41,697 nt of DNA. Source: JAJDFU01 sp964640855 (GTDB lineage Bacteria > Bacteroidota > Bacteroidia > Chitinophagales > Saprospiraceae). The notes under the pieces are model-generated. The model was not told the origin of the DNA. It made no database searches and was given only the letters and a program-made list of their open reading frames with translations. Both the position numbers and the translations under genes were made by a program. Location: positions 1 to 41,697 of the forward strand of contig CAZXIX010000030.1 in assembly GCA_964640855.1 (NCBI GenBank), read 5' to 3'. This document shows positions 15,741-23,633 of this stretch, piece by piece. The first letter of the stretch is position 1; each line of letters starts with the position of its first letter.

Positions 15741-17342
15741 TTAGAGAATCGAGTCCACCAAAAACTCCTGCTTTTCTGGAAAATCGGTATTGAAATGGAG
15801 TCCGCGGCTTTCCCTGCGCAGCCCCGCCGAGCGCGTGACGAGGTAGCCGATCGTGATCAGATTCCGCAACTCACAAAGCTGTGGAGACAAAATGGTGGTA
15901 TGGTAAAGATCCTCCGTCTCCCGGTACAGCAAGCCCATCCGGTCCAGGGCCCGTTTGATCCGCACATTGGTCCGCACGATCCCCACATAGCTGCTCATGA
16001 TCTCCTTGAGCTCCTTGAGGCTTTGGGTGAGCAGTACTTTTTCGTTGGGATCCGTCGTGCCGGCGGCGTCCCAATCCGGAATATCGGTCTGGATAAGCCA
16101 ATTGTCGATCCCGGAGACGATGTGCCCGGCCGCCTTGTCGCCAAATACCAGGGCTTCCAGCAGGGAGTTGGAGGCTAGCCGATTGGCTCCATGCAAGCCC
16201 GAACAAGTGCATTCCCCAACGGCGTACAGACGATCGATCGAGGTTTTTGCATCCTTATCTACCTGGATGCCCCCACAAAAATAATGGCAGGCGGGAACCA
16301 CCGGGATCATATCCCGTGCGGGATCGATACCGATATCCTTGCACTTGGCCAGGATGGTTGGAAAATGCTTTTCGAATTCGACCTGGTCTAAATGGGTACA
16401 ATCGAGCCACATGCACTCCTCGCCTCGCACTTTCATTTCATTATCAATGGCTCGGGCAACGATATCCCGGGGAGCCAGCGACTTGCGTTCATCGTAATAA
16501 TGCATGAATTCCTCCCCTTCTTTCGTCTTGAGGATTCCCCCGAAGCCGCGCACGGCTTCCGAAACGAGAAAGGAGGGGTTCTCCCCGGCCGGATTGAAGA
16601 GCGAAGTGGGATGAAACTGGACAAACTCCATGTTCTCGATCCGCCCTTTGGCGCGATACACCATGGCCATGCCGTCGCCCGTAGCAATGACCGGGTTGGT
16701 GGTATTTAGGTAGACCTGGCCGGCCCCGCCCGTGGCCAAAACCGTGCAGCGAGCCAGAAAGGTCTCTATCACATTGGTTTGCTTGTTCAGGGCATGAGCC
16801 CCGTAGCACTCGATGCCGGGCGAGAGACGGGTAACCGCCAGCCCCAAATGGTGCTGGGTGATCAGGTCGACCGCGAAATAATGCTCCAGGATCTCGATAT
16901 TCGGAAAGGTATGCGCCTTGGCCAGCAAGGTACGCTGGATCTCCCAGCCCGTGAGGTCTTTGAAATGGAGAATGCGGTTTTCCGTATGCCCGCCTTCGCG
17001 GCCCAGGTCGTACTTCCCCTCGACTCCCTTATCGAAGCGGGCCCCCCAGTGGATCAATTCTCTTACCCGATCCGGTCCTTCCTCCACCACCATGCGGACG
17101 GTATCTTCGTCACAAAGCCCATCTCCGGCATCGAGGGTATCGGAAATGTGTTTTTCGATGGAATCGATGCTCAGATCCCATACGGCCGCTACCCCGCCCT
17201 GAGCGTATTTGGTATTGCTTTCGCCCTCGTTGGTTTTGGTCAGGAGCGTGATCTTCAGCTCAGGCCGCTCCTGGGCCACCTGGATAGCTGTGCTCAAGCC
17301 GCCGATTCCGGCCCCCAGGATGAGAATATCTGTTTGTGGCAT
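15741..17342 (-). CDS. nadB: L-aspartate oxidase
   Basis: 533 residues from the ATG at 17342, which places the FAD-binding GAGIGGLS at residues 10-17; the frame extends to 17432 but that tail has no family match. Other flavoprotein motifs are GGVAAVW, HTENRILH, GDGMAMVYRAKGR, EFVQFHPTS, EAVRGFGG and the C-terminal GANRLASNSLLEALVFG. NadB oxidises L-aspartate to iminoaspartate, the first step of de novo NAD synthesis, passing it to quinolinate synthase NadA. nadA and nadC are not in the window. Confidence 0.95.
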   Translation of the reverse strand: MPQTDILILGAGIGGLSTAIQVAQERPELKITLLTKTNEGESNTKYAQGGVAAVWDLSIDSIEKHISDTLDAGDGLCDEDTVRMVVEEGPDRVRELIHWGARFDKGVEGKYDLGREGGHTENRILHFKDLTGWEIQRTLLAKAHTFPNIEILEHYFAVDLITQHHLGLAVTRLSPGIECYGAHALNKQTNVIETFLARCTVLATGGAGQVYLNTTNPVIATGDGMAMVYRAKGRIENMEFVQFHPTSLFNPAGENPSFLVSEAVRGFGGILKTKEGEEFMHYYDERKSLAPRDIVARAIDNEMKVRGEECMWLDCTHLDQVEFEKHFPTILAKCKDIGIDPARDMIPVVPACHYFCGGIQVDKDAKTSIDRLYAVGECTCSGLHGANRLASNSLLEALVFGDKAAGHIVSGIDNWLIQTDIPDWDAAGTTDPNEKVLLTQSLKELKEIMSSYVGIVRTNVRIKRALDRMGLLYRETEDLYHTTILSPQLCELRNLITIGYLVTRSAGLRRESRGLHFNTDFPEKQEFLVDSIL

Positions 17343-17493
17343 GTTGATTAGAATGCTGATTTGGAAGTCACAAATTAGGAAGTTGTTTCCAAGTTGTAGC
17401 TGGATCACCCTTTGGAAACCTCTACCTAACATTCCAGGCCGGTTCCGGTTTCCGGGATTAATTTTTCCTACAGAATACTGACCTTAGCCGGCC

Positions 17494-18641
17494 ATGCGCG
17501 TAGCCATCAATACCCGATTCCTGTTGCCCGGCCCTTTGGAGGGCATGGGCCGATTCACTCTGGAGGTGAGTCGCCGCCTGGTCGAACGGCATCCGGATTG
17601 GGAGTTTCTTTTCCTTTTTGACCGACCTTTTGAGGAACGCTTTGTGCTGGGGCCGAATGTGAAACCTCGGGTGGTATCTCCGCCTGCTCGCCATCCGGCC
17701 TTGTTNNNNNNNNNNACCTCTGGTTTGAATGGGCCGTTCCCCGGGTATTGAAGAAGCACAAGATCGATGTCTTCCTCTCTCCCGACAATTTCGGATCGCT
17801 TCGTGCTCCCTGCCCAACGGTGATCGTTTGCCACGACCTGGCCTTTAATCACTATCCGGATCAGGTAAAATGGTCGGAAAGCTTGTACTACCGGTACTTC
17901 ATTCCCCGCTATTTCCGAAAAGCGGCTCATATCCTGGCCGTTTCGGAATACACCCGGCAGGATATACTGAAAACCTATGGGCTTGCTCCGGGTAAGGTAA
18001 GTGTGGCCTGCAATGCGGCGAATGAGGCTTTTCGGCCCCTGGATGAAGGCCAAATCCGATCCGGACGGGAAAACTATGCGGATGGGCAGCCTTATTTTTT
18101 CTATGTGGGCTCCATTCATCCGCGCAAGAACATTGCAAGGCTCATCCGCGCTTTCGACCGCTTTAAATCCGCTGCCCAGTCTCCGGTTAAACTATTATTG
18201 GCCGGTCGGCTGGCCTGGAAGACGGGCGAGGTGAAAGCGGCTTTGGACCAATCCGATTTTGCGGAGGATATTGTTTTCCTGGGTTATGTCCCGGACGAAG
18301 AACTGCCTGGGATTTTGGGAAGTGCATTGGCCCTGACCTATGTATCCCTTTTTGAAGGCTTCGGCGTACCCTTACTGGAAGCTATGCAGGCTTCCGTTCC
18401 GGTCATCACTTCCAATCGGTCGAGTATGCCCGAAGTGGCTGGAGAAGCTGCGTTTTTGGTCGAGCCCGAGAGCGAAGAAGATATTGCCCGGGCCATGCAA
18501 CGGATCTGGGAGGATGAAGCGCTGCGGAAGTCCCTGGCTGAGAAAGGGAAAATTCAGCGGCAGAAGTATAGTTGGGAGCGGGCAGCCGATGTGGTGGAGA
18601 AAGCTCTTTTTAATGAAGAATTAAAAATGAACAATGAATAA
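17494..18641 (+). CDS. Glycosyltransferase family 4 protein, interrupted by an assembly gap
   Basis: One gene split by the ten-N gap at 17706-17715. The first part (frame from 17494) has the start MRVAINTRFLLPGPLEGMG, the usual GT4 N-terminus; the second part resumes in another frame at 17718 with LWFEWAVPRVLKKHKIDVF and carries the GT-B landmarks VSEYTRQDI, FYVGSIHPRKNIARLI, and EGFGVPLLEAMQ with the nucleotide-sugar-binding glutamates. The frame change is explained by the arbitrary gap length. The last residues (roughly EELKMNNE) are encoded by the left inverted repeat of the element that follows. It likely adds a sugar in polysaccharide synthesis. Confidence 0.88.
17706..17715. other. Assembly gap (10 N)
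   Basis: Placeholder gap inside the glycosyltransferase gene. If the gene is intact, the true missing length must be 2 modulo 3; the flanks (TT before, AC before CTCTGG) would fit a gap as short as 2 or 5 bases. Confidence 0.95.
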
Positions 18642-19092
18642 TGATGCTCATTTTTTGGAAGAGTTTAAAATAGCAATTGGAATTTTCAAAATTTCTTCGC
18701 AATCGGAAATCAAAGATTTCGCGTGCGTGGAATCCAGATAATGTGTATCTCTGAGAATTCTCAGCCAATAATGTGTTTCTCTAGCTTCTTTGCAGGCTAT
18801 CTGGAGCTTAGCGATAAAGTCAGGTCTGCTTTGCCCTCCCTGGGCTTCTTCTGAATTGGCTCCAATAGAGGTTCCACTTTTCAGTATTTGTTTGGAAGAG
18901 GTGAATTCCTTTTTATCCTCTACGAAAAATTTATAAACGTTTACAATCCGGATGGAAAAGGAATAGGTCTTGTTCTAGCAGGGGATTCGCCTTTGACATG
19001 ATGTGGAGTTTAGCCATACCCTAAAGAGGCATTCAGAACCTAAATTCCACACCATTATTTATTCTTAATTATTCACTCTTCATTATCAATTC
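18618..19092. mobile_element. Candidate 475-bp element with 27-bp imperfect inverted ends
   Basis: The left end, 18618-18644 (GAATTAAAAATGAACAATGA onward), and the reverse complement of the right end, 19066-19092 (GAATTGATAATGAAGAGTGA onward), agree at 22 of 27 positions. Between them is a frameshifted four-helix-bundle gene on the minus strand. The ends supply the stop codons of the two flanking convergent genes. No transposase is present. It may be a non-autonomous element or a pair of common AT-rich intergenic repeats. Confidence 0.5.
18648..18999 (-). pseudogene. Four-helix-bundle protein (23S rRNA intervening-sequence family), frameshifted
   Basis: Reading the minus strand from the ATG at 18999 gives MSKANPLLEQDLF, the usual N-terminus of this family. 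One base later in frame the sequence continues with FSIRIVNVYKFFVEDKKEF, SKQILKSGTSIGANSEEAQ, DFIAKLQIACKEARETHYWL and ends SDCEEILKI ... NSSKK-TGA. A single inserted base near 18960 (TTCCTTTT run) breaks an otherwise complete ~117-residue gene. The SGTSIGAN and ARETHYWL motifs identify the family. Members are small dimeric or pentameric bundles of unclear function, first found in 23S rRNA intervening sequences and related in fold to Avd. A sequencing error in the T/C run would also explain the break. Confidence 0.8.
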
Positions 19093-21659
19093 AAAAACTC
19101 CGTCTTCTCGTAATACCAATCCATTTCTCTGACCCACTCCTCCTTTTCTACATCGTAATCGAAGGCGATCACCGCATGGGGCTTCCCGTTCTTCTCCAGG
19201 AATTCATAGCGGGATTGATAGTCTTGCAAAGTGATGAAACGAGTATCGGATACCGGAAGGAAGATCCGTCGCCCCAGCCCTTTTCGTTTATAAATCAACC
19301 GTCCGTTTTCTACCCAGAACCGGGCTTCTCCGTATTGGCCGGAGATCTGCTTCAACCGGCTTTCCACTCTTTGGGGATCATTTTCGAGCATGTACTGAAT
19401 ATGATCCCGGGCTTCCTCCAGATAAAAATGGCCGGGATGCCGGGCTATGGCTCGATCATAAGCCTCCAGAGCAGCCGGATAGTCTTTCTTTTCCAGAAGA
19501 GCCTCCGCTTTTTGGATCAGGGAATCCTGTCTCCAGGCATAAGCGGGAATGACCTCTCCGGTCGCCATATGTTGCTGAACCTGTACGGAAGAAACGGATT
19601 GCAGGGAATCCAGCTCAAACTTCGTCACAAAACCATGGGAGACTCCCCCGCTGGAGGCCTCTAACTCTCCCGACGGATAGGTAAAGAAGCCTCCCTGGTT
19701 TTCGGCCCGATTGAACAAAAATCCATTGACCTCTCGAATAAAGAAGGTCATACCGCCCCCCAAGCGATAGGCTCCGGCGACGGACGACACCCATTCCGGA
19801 TTTTCCGAACCACCATCCAGGAAATCCAGGGCGGCCAGCTGAATTTGTATCAGAGGATCCGTGTCGGGATTAAACAACACGATGTTTTCCAGGACCTCCC
19901 GGGCAGCGGAATAGTTTCTCTGGTGGGTATAGACCTCCGAAAGCAAATGCAGGGCAAACACATTTCTCGGATCTTTTTCCAGCACTCCCTGTATGTATTC
20001 CAGGGCCTCTTTTTGCCGGCCAATGATCAGAGCGGCTTTGGCTACCTCCAGTGCCTTGACCCCACCCGGATTGAGGTCGTATTCCTGTTTCTTGATGCGG
20101 TACATTTTCTCAAATTGGCCGGTCCTCGTATATAGGGTGGCCAGGCTGTTGAAGGTCTCCACATCGGTGGGATCGATCTCCAATTGGGCGCGCAGCAACT
20201 GCTCCGCTTTATCCCAATCCTGATTCATCAAGTGGTTGTCTGAAAGAATTTCGATCTGCCAGATGTACGGAAGCCTTTTCCGGTGCCGCATGGCTTGCTC
20301 GATCGCATATTCGGCTTCGATAGACCCTTGCGAATAACTGAAATTCGCGTGAAAGTAACTCGCCAGCGCAAAGGTAGAATCCTTTTCCACTGCCTCTTCG
20401 ATCAGGCGGAGATCCTGATCCCGGATCCCTTTGACCAGAGCCAAAAAAGCTTCCGGCTCCCGGGTGACCATTTCCCGAAAAGGCAGATCAATGGCCTCGG
20501 ATACCTGTTGTTGGGACAGCCCGATGGCCTCCTTGACAAAGGCCGACACGGAATCGATCAAAAAAGAGATTTCGCTGGCCTGGAAACCCCGCTCCGCGAT
20601 CACGTTCCCATTTTGCTTGTCCCGCACGATCGGGCGGGTAAAATAGGTACCGTTTTCATAGCCGAAATCTCCATCCAGGTAGTGTTGGTCAGAAAAGGAC
20701 CGGGATAAATTGACCTTGTCAACCGTTGTGAAATCGGAATTCCGGGTACCGGGAATGAAGAAAACGACCTCTGAATCCAGGTACCTGTTCTGATTAAGGT
20801 CCAGGCTGGTCCCAAAAGCCAGGGCCATTCCGATCACTTCGTTGACGCTATCCCCCCCGACCTGTTCGAAGGGGAAGATCAGAAGGCTTCGCTGGAACTC
20901 TTTCTTCAGAAAGGTGCGGGTTTCCTCCTCTCCGTCTGCGTTGATGAAGGTTACGGTTTGGGTCTTGGCGTTTGCGTTGGCATTGTCCGAACGAAAAAAG
21001 ATGGCGTAGCCGATCGCAGCCAGCAAAACAAGTCCCCCAATGATCTGGAGGCCGCGGGCAAACCATTTGTCTACTGTGGATTTTTCTCCGGCCGGAAAAG
21101 ATTCCCCGCTTTCCAGCTTGAATTTCCCTTCTACGGTCATGGGGTCCGGAATAACGAGCCCTTCCGTAGCCAGCGCAAAAACCTCCAGGGGTTCCTCGAC
21201 ATTTTTGAACTCAAACTCGCCGAGGGAAGTAAGAGGAAATTCCGGATGGTTTTTCAGTTCGTCCCGCACTTTACGCGAAAGGAGTACAGCTCCCGGCACA
21301 CTCATTGACTCGATCCGGGAGGTGACATTGACGCTATTGCCGAAGATCTTGCCTTCTTCGAATACGACCGTACCGCTGTGAATGCCGATCCGTACCGGGA
21401 TCGATGGATCCTCCCGAAAAGATCGCTGCATTTGGATCCCGCACTGGGCGGCATCGACCGGGTCGTCGAAGGTGCACAGGGCGCCATCCCCAAAAAAGTT
21501 GATCACTATCCCGTGCGCGCTTGTCACCAGGGATTCCACCTCCGACTGGAACCTGCGGAGAATGTCGGAGGCTTCCTTCTCATTTTGCTCCATCATGGCT
21601 GTATACCCCTGTATATCGGCAAACAGAATAACAGCGAGACGTCGTTTGGAAGCAGGCAT
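19086..21659 (-). CDS. Class III adenylate/guanylate cyclase with membrane anchor and TPR region
   Basis: 857 residues. Residues ~8-165 are a class III cyclase domain: metal aspartates Asp15 (FADIQGYT) and Asp58 (FFGDGAL), and transition-state Asn111 and Arg115 (NVTSR). The two substrate-selecting positions are unusual: Asn54 where adenylate cyclases have Lys, and Lys104 where they have Asp or Thr. A single membrane helix follows (~208-228, IIGGLVLLAAIGYAIFF), then a FlgO/TolB-like domain (~255-400) and TPRs to ~640, plus further repeats near the C-terminus. The product may be cAMP, cGMP or something else. A TTG-N21-TATTTTTG promoter lies just upstream. Confidence 0.85.
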   Translation of the reverse strand: MPASKRRLAVILFADIQGYTAMMEQNEKEASDILRRFQSEVESLVTSAHGIVINFFGDGALCTFDDPVDAAQCGIQMQRSFREDPSIPVRIGIHSGTVVFEEGKIFGNSVNVTSRIESMSVPGAVLLSRKVRDELKNHPEFPLTSLGEFEFKNVEEPLEVFALATEGLVIPDPMTVEGKFKLESGESFPAGEKSTVDKWFARGLQIIGGLVLLAAIGYAIFFRSDNANANAKTQTVTFINADGEEETRTFLKKEFQRSLLIFPFEQVGGDSVNEVIGMALAFGTSLDLNQNRYLDSEVVFFIPGTRNSDFTTVDKVNLSRSFSDQHYLDGDFGYENGTYFTRPIVRDKQNGNVIAERGFQASEISFLIDSVSAFVKEAIGLSQQQVSEAIDLPFREMVTREPEAFLALVKGIRDQDLRLIEEAVEKDSTFALASYFHANFSYSQGSIEAEYAIEQAMRHRKRLPYIWQIEILSDNHLMNQDWDKAEQLLRAQLEIDPTDVETFNSLATLYTRTGQFEKMYRIKKQEYDLNPGGVKALEVAKAALIIGRQKEALEYIQGVLEKDPRNVFALHLLSEVYTHQRNYSAAREVLENIVLFNPDTDPLIQIQLAALDFLDGGSENPEWVSSVAGAYRLGGGMTFFIREVNGFLFNRAENQGGFFTYPSGELEASSGGVSHGFVTKFELDSLQSVSSVQVQQHMATGEVIPAYAWRQDSLIQKAEALLEKKDYPAALEAYDRAIARHPGHFYLEEARDHIQYMLENDPQRVESRLKQISGQYGEARFWVENGRLIYKRKGLGRRIFLPVSDTRFITLQDYQSRYEFLEKNGKPHAVIAFDYDVEKEEWVREMDWYYEKTEFLN

Positions 21660-21688
21660 ATTTCTTTCGGGTATCCATCGGAAAATTA

Positions 21689-21720
21689 CAAAAATATCTA
21701 TGTCTTGGCTGAATTCGCAA
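21689..21720 (-). promoter_or_regulatory. Promoter of the cyclase gene
   Basis: On the minus strand TTG (21720-21718), 21 bases, and TATTTTTG (21696-21689) fit the Bacteroidota -33/-7 pattern. The -7 box ends 29 bases before the ATG at 21659. Confidence 0.6.
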
Positions 21721-21833
21721 GAAAGGGGATTCCGCGCAGAAACGGCAGATCATTAGATGAGACCTGGAAAAAAATGGATGGATGCTTTACTTCACCTAAA
21801 TGCCCTCAATTTCTATGCCTTGGAAAGCAAATC
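21721..21833. other. Intergenic stretch without recognisable genes
   Basis: Between the cyclase promoter and the DUF4143 remnant I see no ORF, RNA or repeat. It may be the decayed downstream flank of the ATPase remnant. Confidence 0.4.
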
Positions 21834-22067
21834 TCAAAACTCGGTCGGAATCTTATTCCAGGGAAGTATGTGGCCCTTACTCCACTTCTGATCGGTATCA
21901 CCTGCATGAATGATCATGGATAAGGCCGGATCGTTTCCGGATAGTTGGTTGAAGAAGTCCAAATTTTTAAAGAACTCGGTTTTGATTGTATGACTGGATT
22001 TAATTTCAATGGGAATAAGCCTGGAGCCCAAATCCAAGAGGAGGACAATTTCGTGGCAGGTACCATG
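21834..22067 (-). pseudogene. C-terminal remnant of a DUF4143-type AAA ATPase
   Basis: The minus strand is open from just after a TAG (22070-22068) to a TGA at 21836-21834. The ~77 residues read like the end of an AAA/DUF4143 protein: HEIVLLLDLGSRLIPIEIKS, FFKNLDFFNQLSGNDPAL, IIHAGDTDQKWSKGH. The HEIxLLL ... IPIEIKS core is the nuclease-like C-terminal motif of that family. The ~300 N-terminal residues (P-loop ATPase) are missing: only MtaB lies upstream. It is a decayed fragment, with no start codon of its own near the left of the match. Confidence 0.65.
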
Positions 22068-22110
22068 CTAATTGAAAGTTGAATTTTCAATCAGCAAGAG
22101 TTTTAGTTTC

Positions 22111-23457
22111 TCATTTCACATAAAACCCACTCAGATCGACTTCCAAAAAACCTTCCGCAGAGAATGTGTCCAGGCGGACCGGTTGGAGGGTATTGATGTA
22201 CTCCGGCACCAGCGGGGCATCGATCCGGATGTAATTATCGGTGAAGCCGCTCATACGGCCCTCTTTCTTGCTGTGTTCGAAGAGGACTTCCCGGGTCTGC
22301 CCCAGATGCTGCCGATAGAAATGGGCTCTTTTTTTCTCGCTGAGAATGGTGAGCATCTCGTTGCGCTCCCGCCGCTGGTGCATGGGTACGGCACCCTCCA
22401 TGTCGGCAGCGGGAGTGTGGGCCCGTTCTGAGTAGGTGAATACGTGCAGATAGGAGATATCCAGTTCGTTCAGGAAGCGATAGGTTTCCTTGAAATCCGC
22501 ATCCGTCTCGCCGGGGAAACCCACGATCACATCCACGCCGATGCAGGCATAGGGCATGAGTTCCTTGATCCGGGCCACGCGATCCTGATAGAGCTCCCGT
22601 TTGTAGCGACGACGCATTTCGCGCAGTTGCTTGTTGTTGCCGCTCTGCAGTGGCATATGTAGATGCGGCACAAAACGCCGGGATTGAGCGACGAATTCGA
22701 TGATCTCATCGGTGCAGAGATTGGGCTCTATGCTGGAGATCCGGAAGCGTTCCACCCCTTCGACCCGATCCAACTCCCGTATGAGGTCGATGAAAAGAGC
22801 CTCTTTCCTGGGTCGAACGCCTTCGATGACCTCGGTCCCATTTCCGAAATCACCGATGTTGACACCGGTGAGGACGATCTCTTTGGCCCCCAGCTCGGCG
22901 ATGTGCCTGGCCCGGGCTACCACATTCTCGACCGTATCGCTCCGGCTGGCTCCGCGCGCACGCGGGATGGTGCAAAAGGTGCATTTGTAATTGCAACCGT
23001 CTTGTACCTTCAGGAAAGAACGCGTACGGTCGCCGAAGGAAAAGGCATGCTCGAAACCATTGGCCTCTTTCACCTCGCCTGCCTGCACCATCCCCTTTCC
23101 GGGAGCTTTGCTCAGGTCATCCACAAAATCCAGGATACGGAACTTTTCGGCCGCTCCCAATACCAGGTCCACCCCCGGAATATCGGCGATCTCCTGCGGC
23201 TTGAGTTGGGCGTAGCAACCGATCACGATTACCTTGGCTTCCGGAGATTTTCGAAGGGCTTTGCGCACGACCTGCCGGCACTTGCGGTCCGCAAATTCGG
23301 TGACGGAGCAGGTATTGATCACCACAATATCGGCTCCCTGGCTGAAAGGCACTTCCCCATAGCCGGCCTGCTCAAACAGCCGCCCGATGGCGGAAGTTTC
23401 GGAGTAATTGAGCTTGCAGCCCAGCGTGTAAAACGATACCGTTCGCGGTGTGGCCAT
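22111..23457 (-). CDS. mtaB: tRNA (N6-threonylcarbamoyladenosine(37)-C2)-methylthiotransferase
   Basis: 448 residues. The N-terminal UPF0004 domain carries cluster cysteines Cys14, Cys50 and Cys81 (YTLGCKLNYSE, INTCSVTE, VIGCYAQL). The radical SAM cluster is Cys155, Cys159 and Cys162 (DGCNYKCTFCTIPRARG), and a TRAM-like C-terminus follows. The CKLNYSE and CTFCTIPRARG wording separates MtaB from MiaB and RimO. It adds a methylthio group to t6A37 in ANN-decoding tRNAs. A TACCTTTG -7 box lies 31 bases upstream of the ATG. Confidence 0.94.
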   Translation of the reverse strand: MATPRTVSFYTLGCKLNYSETSAIGRLFEQAGYGEVPFSQGADIVVINTCSVTEFADRKCRQVVRKALRKSPEAKVIVIGCYAQLKPQEIADIPGVDLVLGAAEKFRILDFVDDLSKAPGKGMVQAGEVKEANGFEHAFSFGDRTRSFLKVQDGCNYKCTFCTIPRARGASRSDTVENVVARARHIAELGAKEIVLTGVNIGDFGNGTEVIEGVRPRKEALFIDLIRELDRVEGVERFRISSIEPNLCTDEIIEFVAQSRRFVPHLHMPLQSGNNKQLREMRRRYKRELYQDRVARIKELMPYACIGVDVIVGFPGETDADFKETYRFLNELDISYLHVFTYSERAHTPAADMEGAVPMHQRRERNEMLTILSEKKRAHFYRQHLGQTREVLFEHSKKEGRMSGFTDNYIRIDAPLVPEYINTLQPVRLDTFSAEGFLEVDLSGFYVK

Positions 23458-23488
23458 GGAAAATATCGGGTAGTTTTGAACCGAATTG

Positions 23489-23496
23489 CAAAGGTA
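23489..23496 (-). promoter_or_regulatory. Candidate -7 box TACCTTTG of mtaB
   Basis: Exact TAnnTTTG match on the minus strand, 31 bases before the mtaB start. No clear TTG -33 at the right distance (the region there is CTGTTTTTT). Confidence 0.5.
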
Positions 23497-23523
23497 GGAG
23501 ATTTTGGAAAAAACAGGCGGATC

Positions 23524-23590
23524 GCAGCGAAGCTGCTACATCCAACTTGATAACGCGGCGATAGCCGCTGCAAACGCCGCCGAAGGCGGC
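23524..23590. repeat. Three consecutive GC-rich hairpins
   Basis: GCAGC-GAA-GCTGC (23524-23536), GCGGC-GATA-GCCGC (23555-23568) and GCCGCC-GAA-GGCGGC (23576-23590) stand in a row between the AIM24-type gene and the mtaB promoter. All three have tight 3-4-nt loops. None is followed by a T-run, so they are not typical terminators. Confidence 0.75.
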
Positions 23591-23592
23591 AA

Positions 23593-23630
23593 ACATCGCG
23601 ACATTGTGACATCGCTACATCGCGACATCA
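23593..23630. repeat. Tandem 8-nt repeat, about 4.75 units
   Basis: Units read ACATCGCG, ACATTGTG, ACATCGCT, ACATCGCG, ACATCA. It directly follows the three hairpins and ends four bases before the stop codon of the AIM24-type gene (minus strand). Too short and without spacers, so not a CRISPR. Confidence 0.8.
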
Positions 23631-23633
23631 AAA

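Noticed and set aside
18648..18999. Four-helix-bundle gene as an intact gene starting at an internal codon
   Set aside because: The good frame begins right after an in-frame TAG with no start codon, while the proper N-terminus lies one base out of frame upstream, so a frameshift is the better reading.
23593..23630. Tandem octamer array as a possible CRISPR
   Set aside because: Units are 8 nt, directly abutting, with no spacers and no cas genes nearby.
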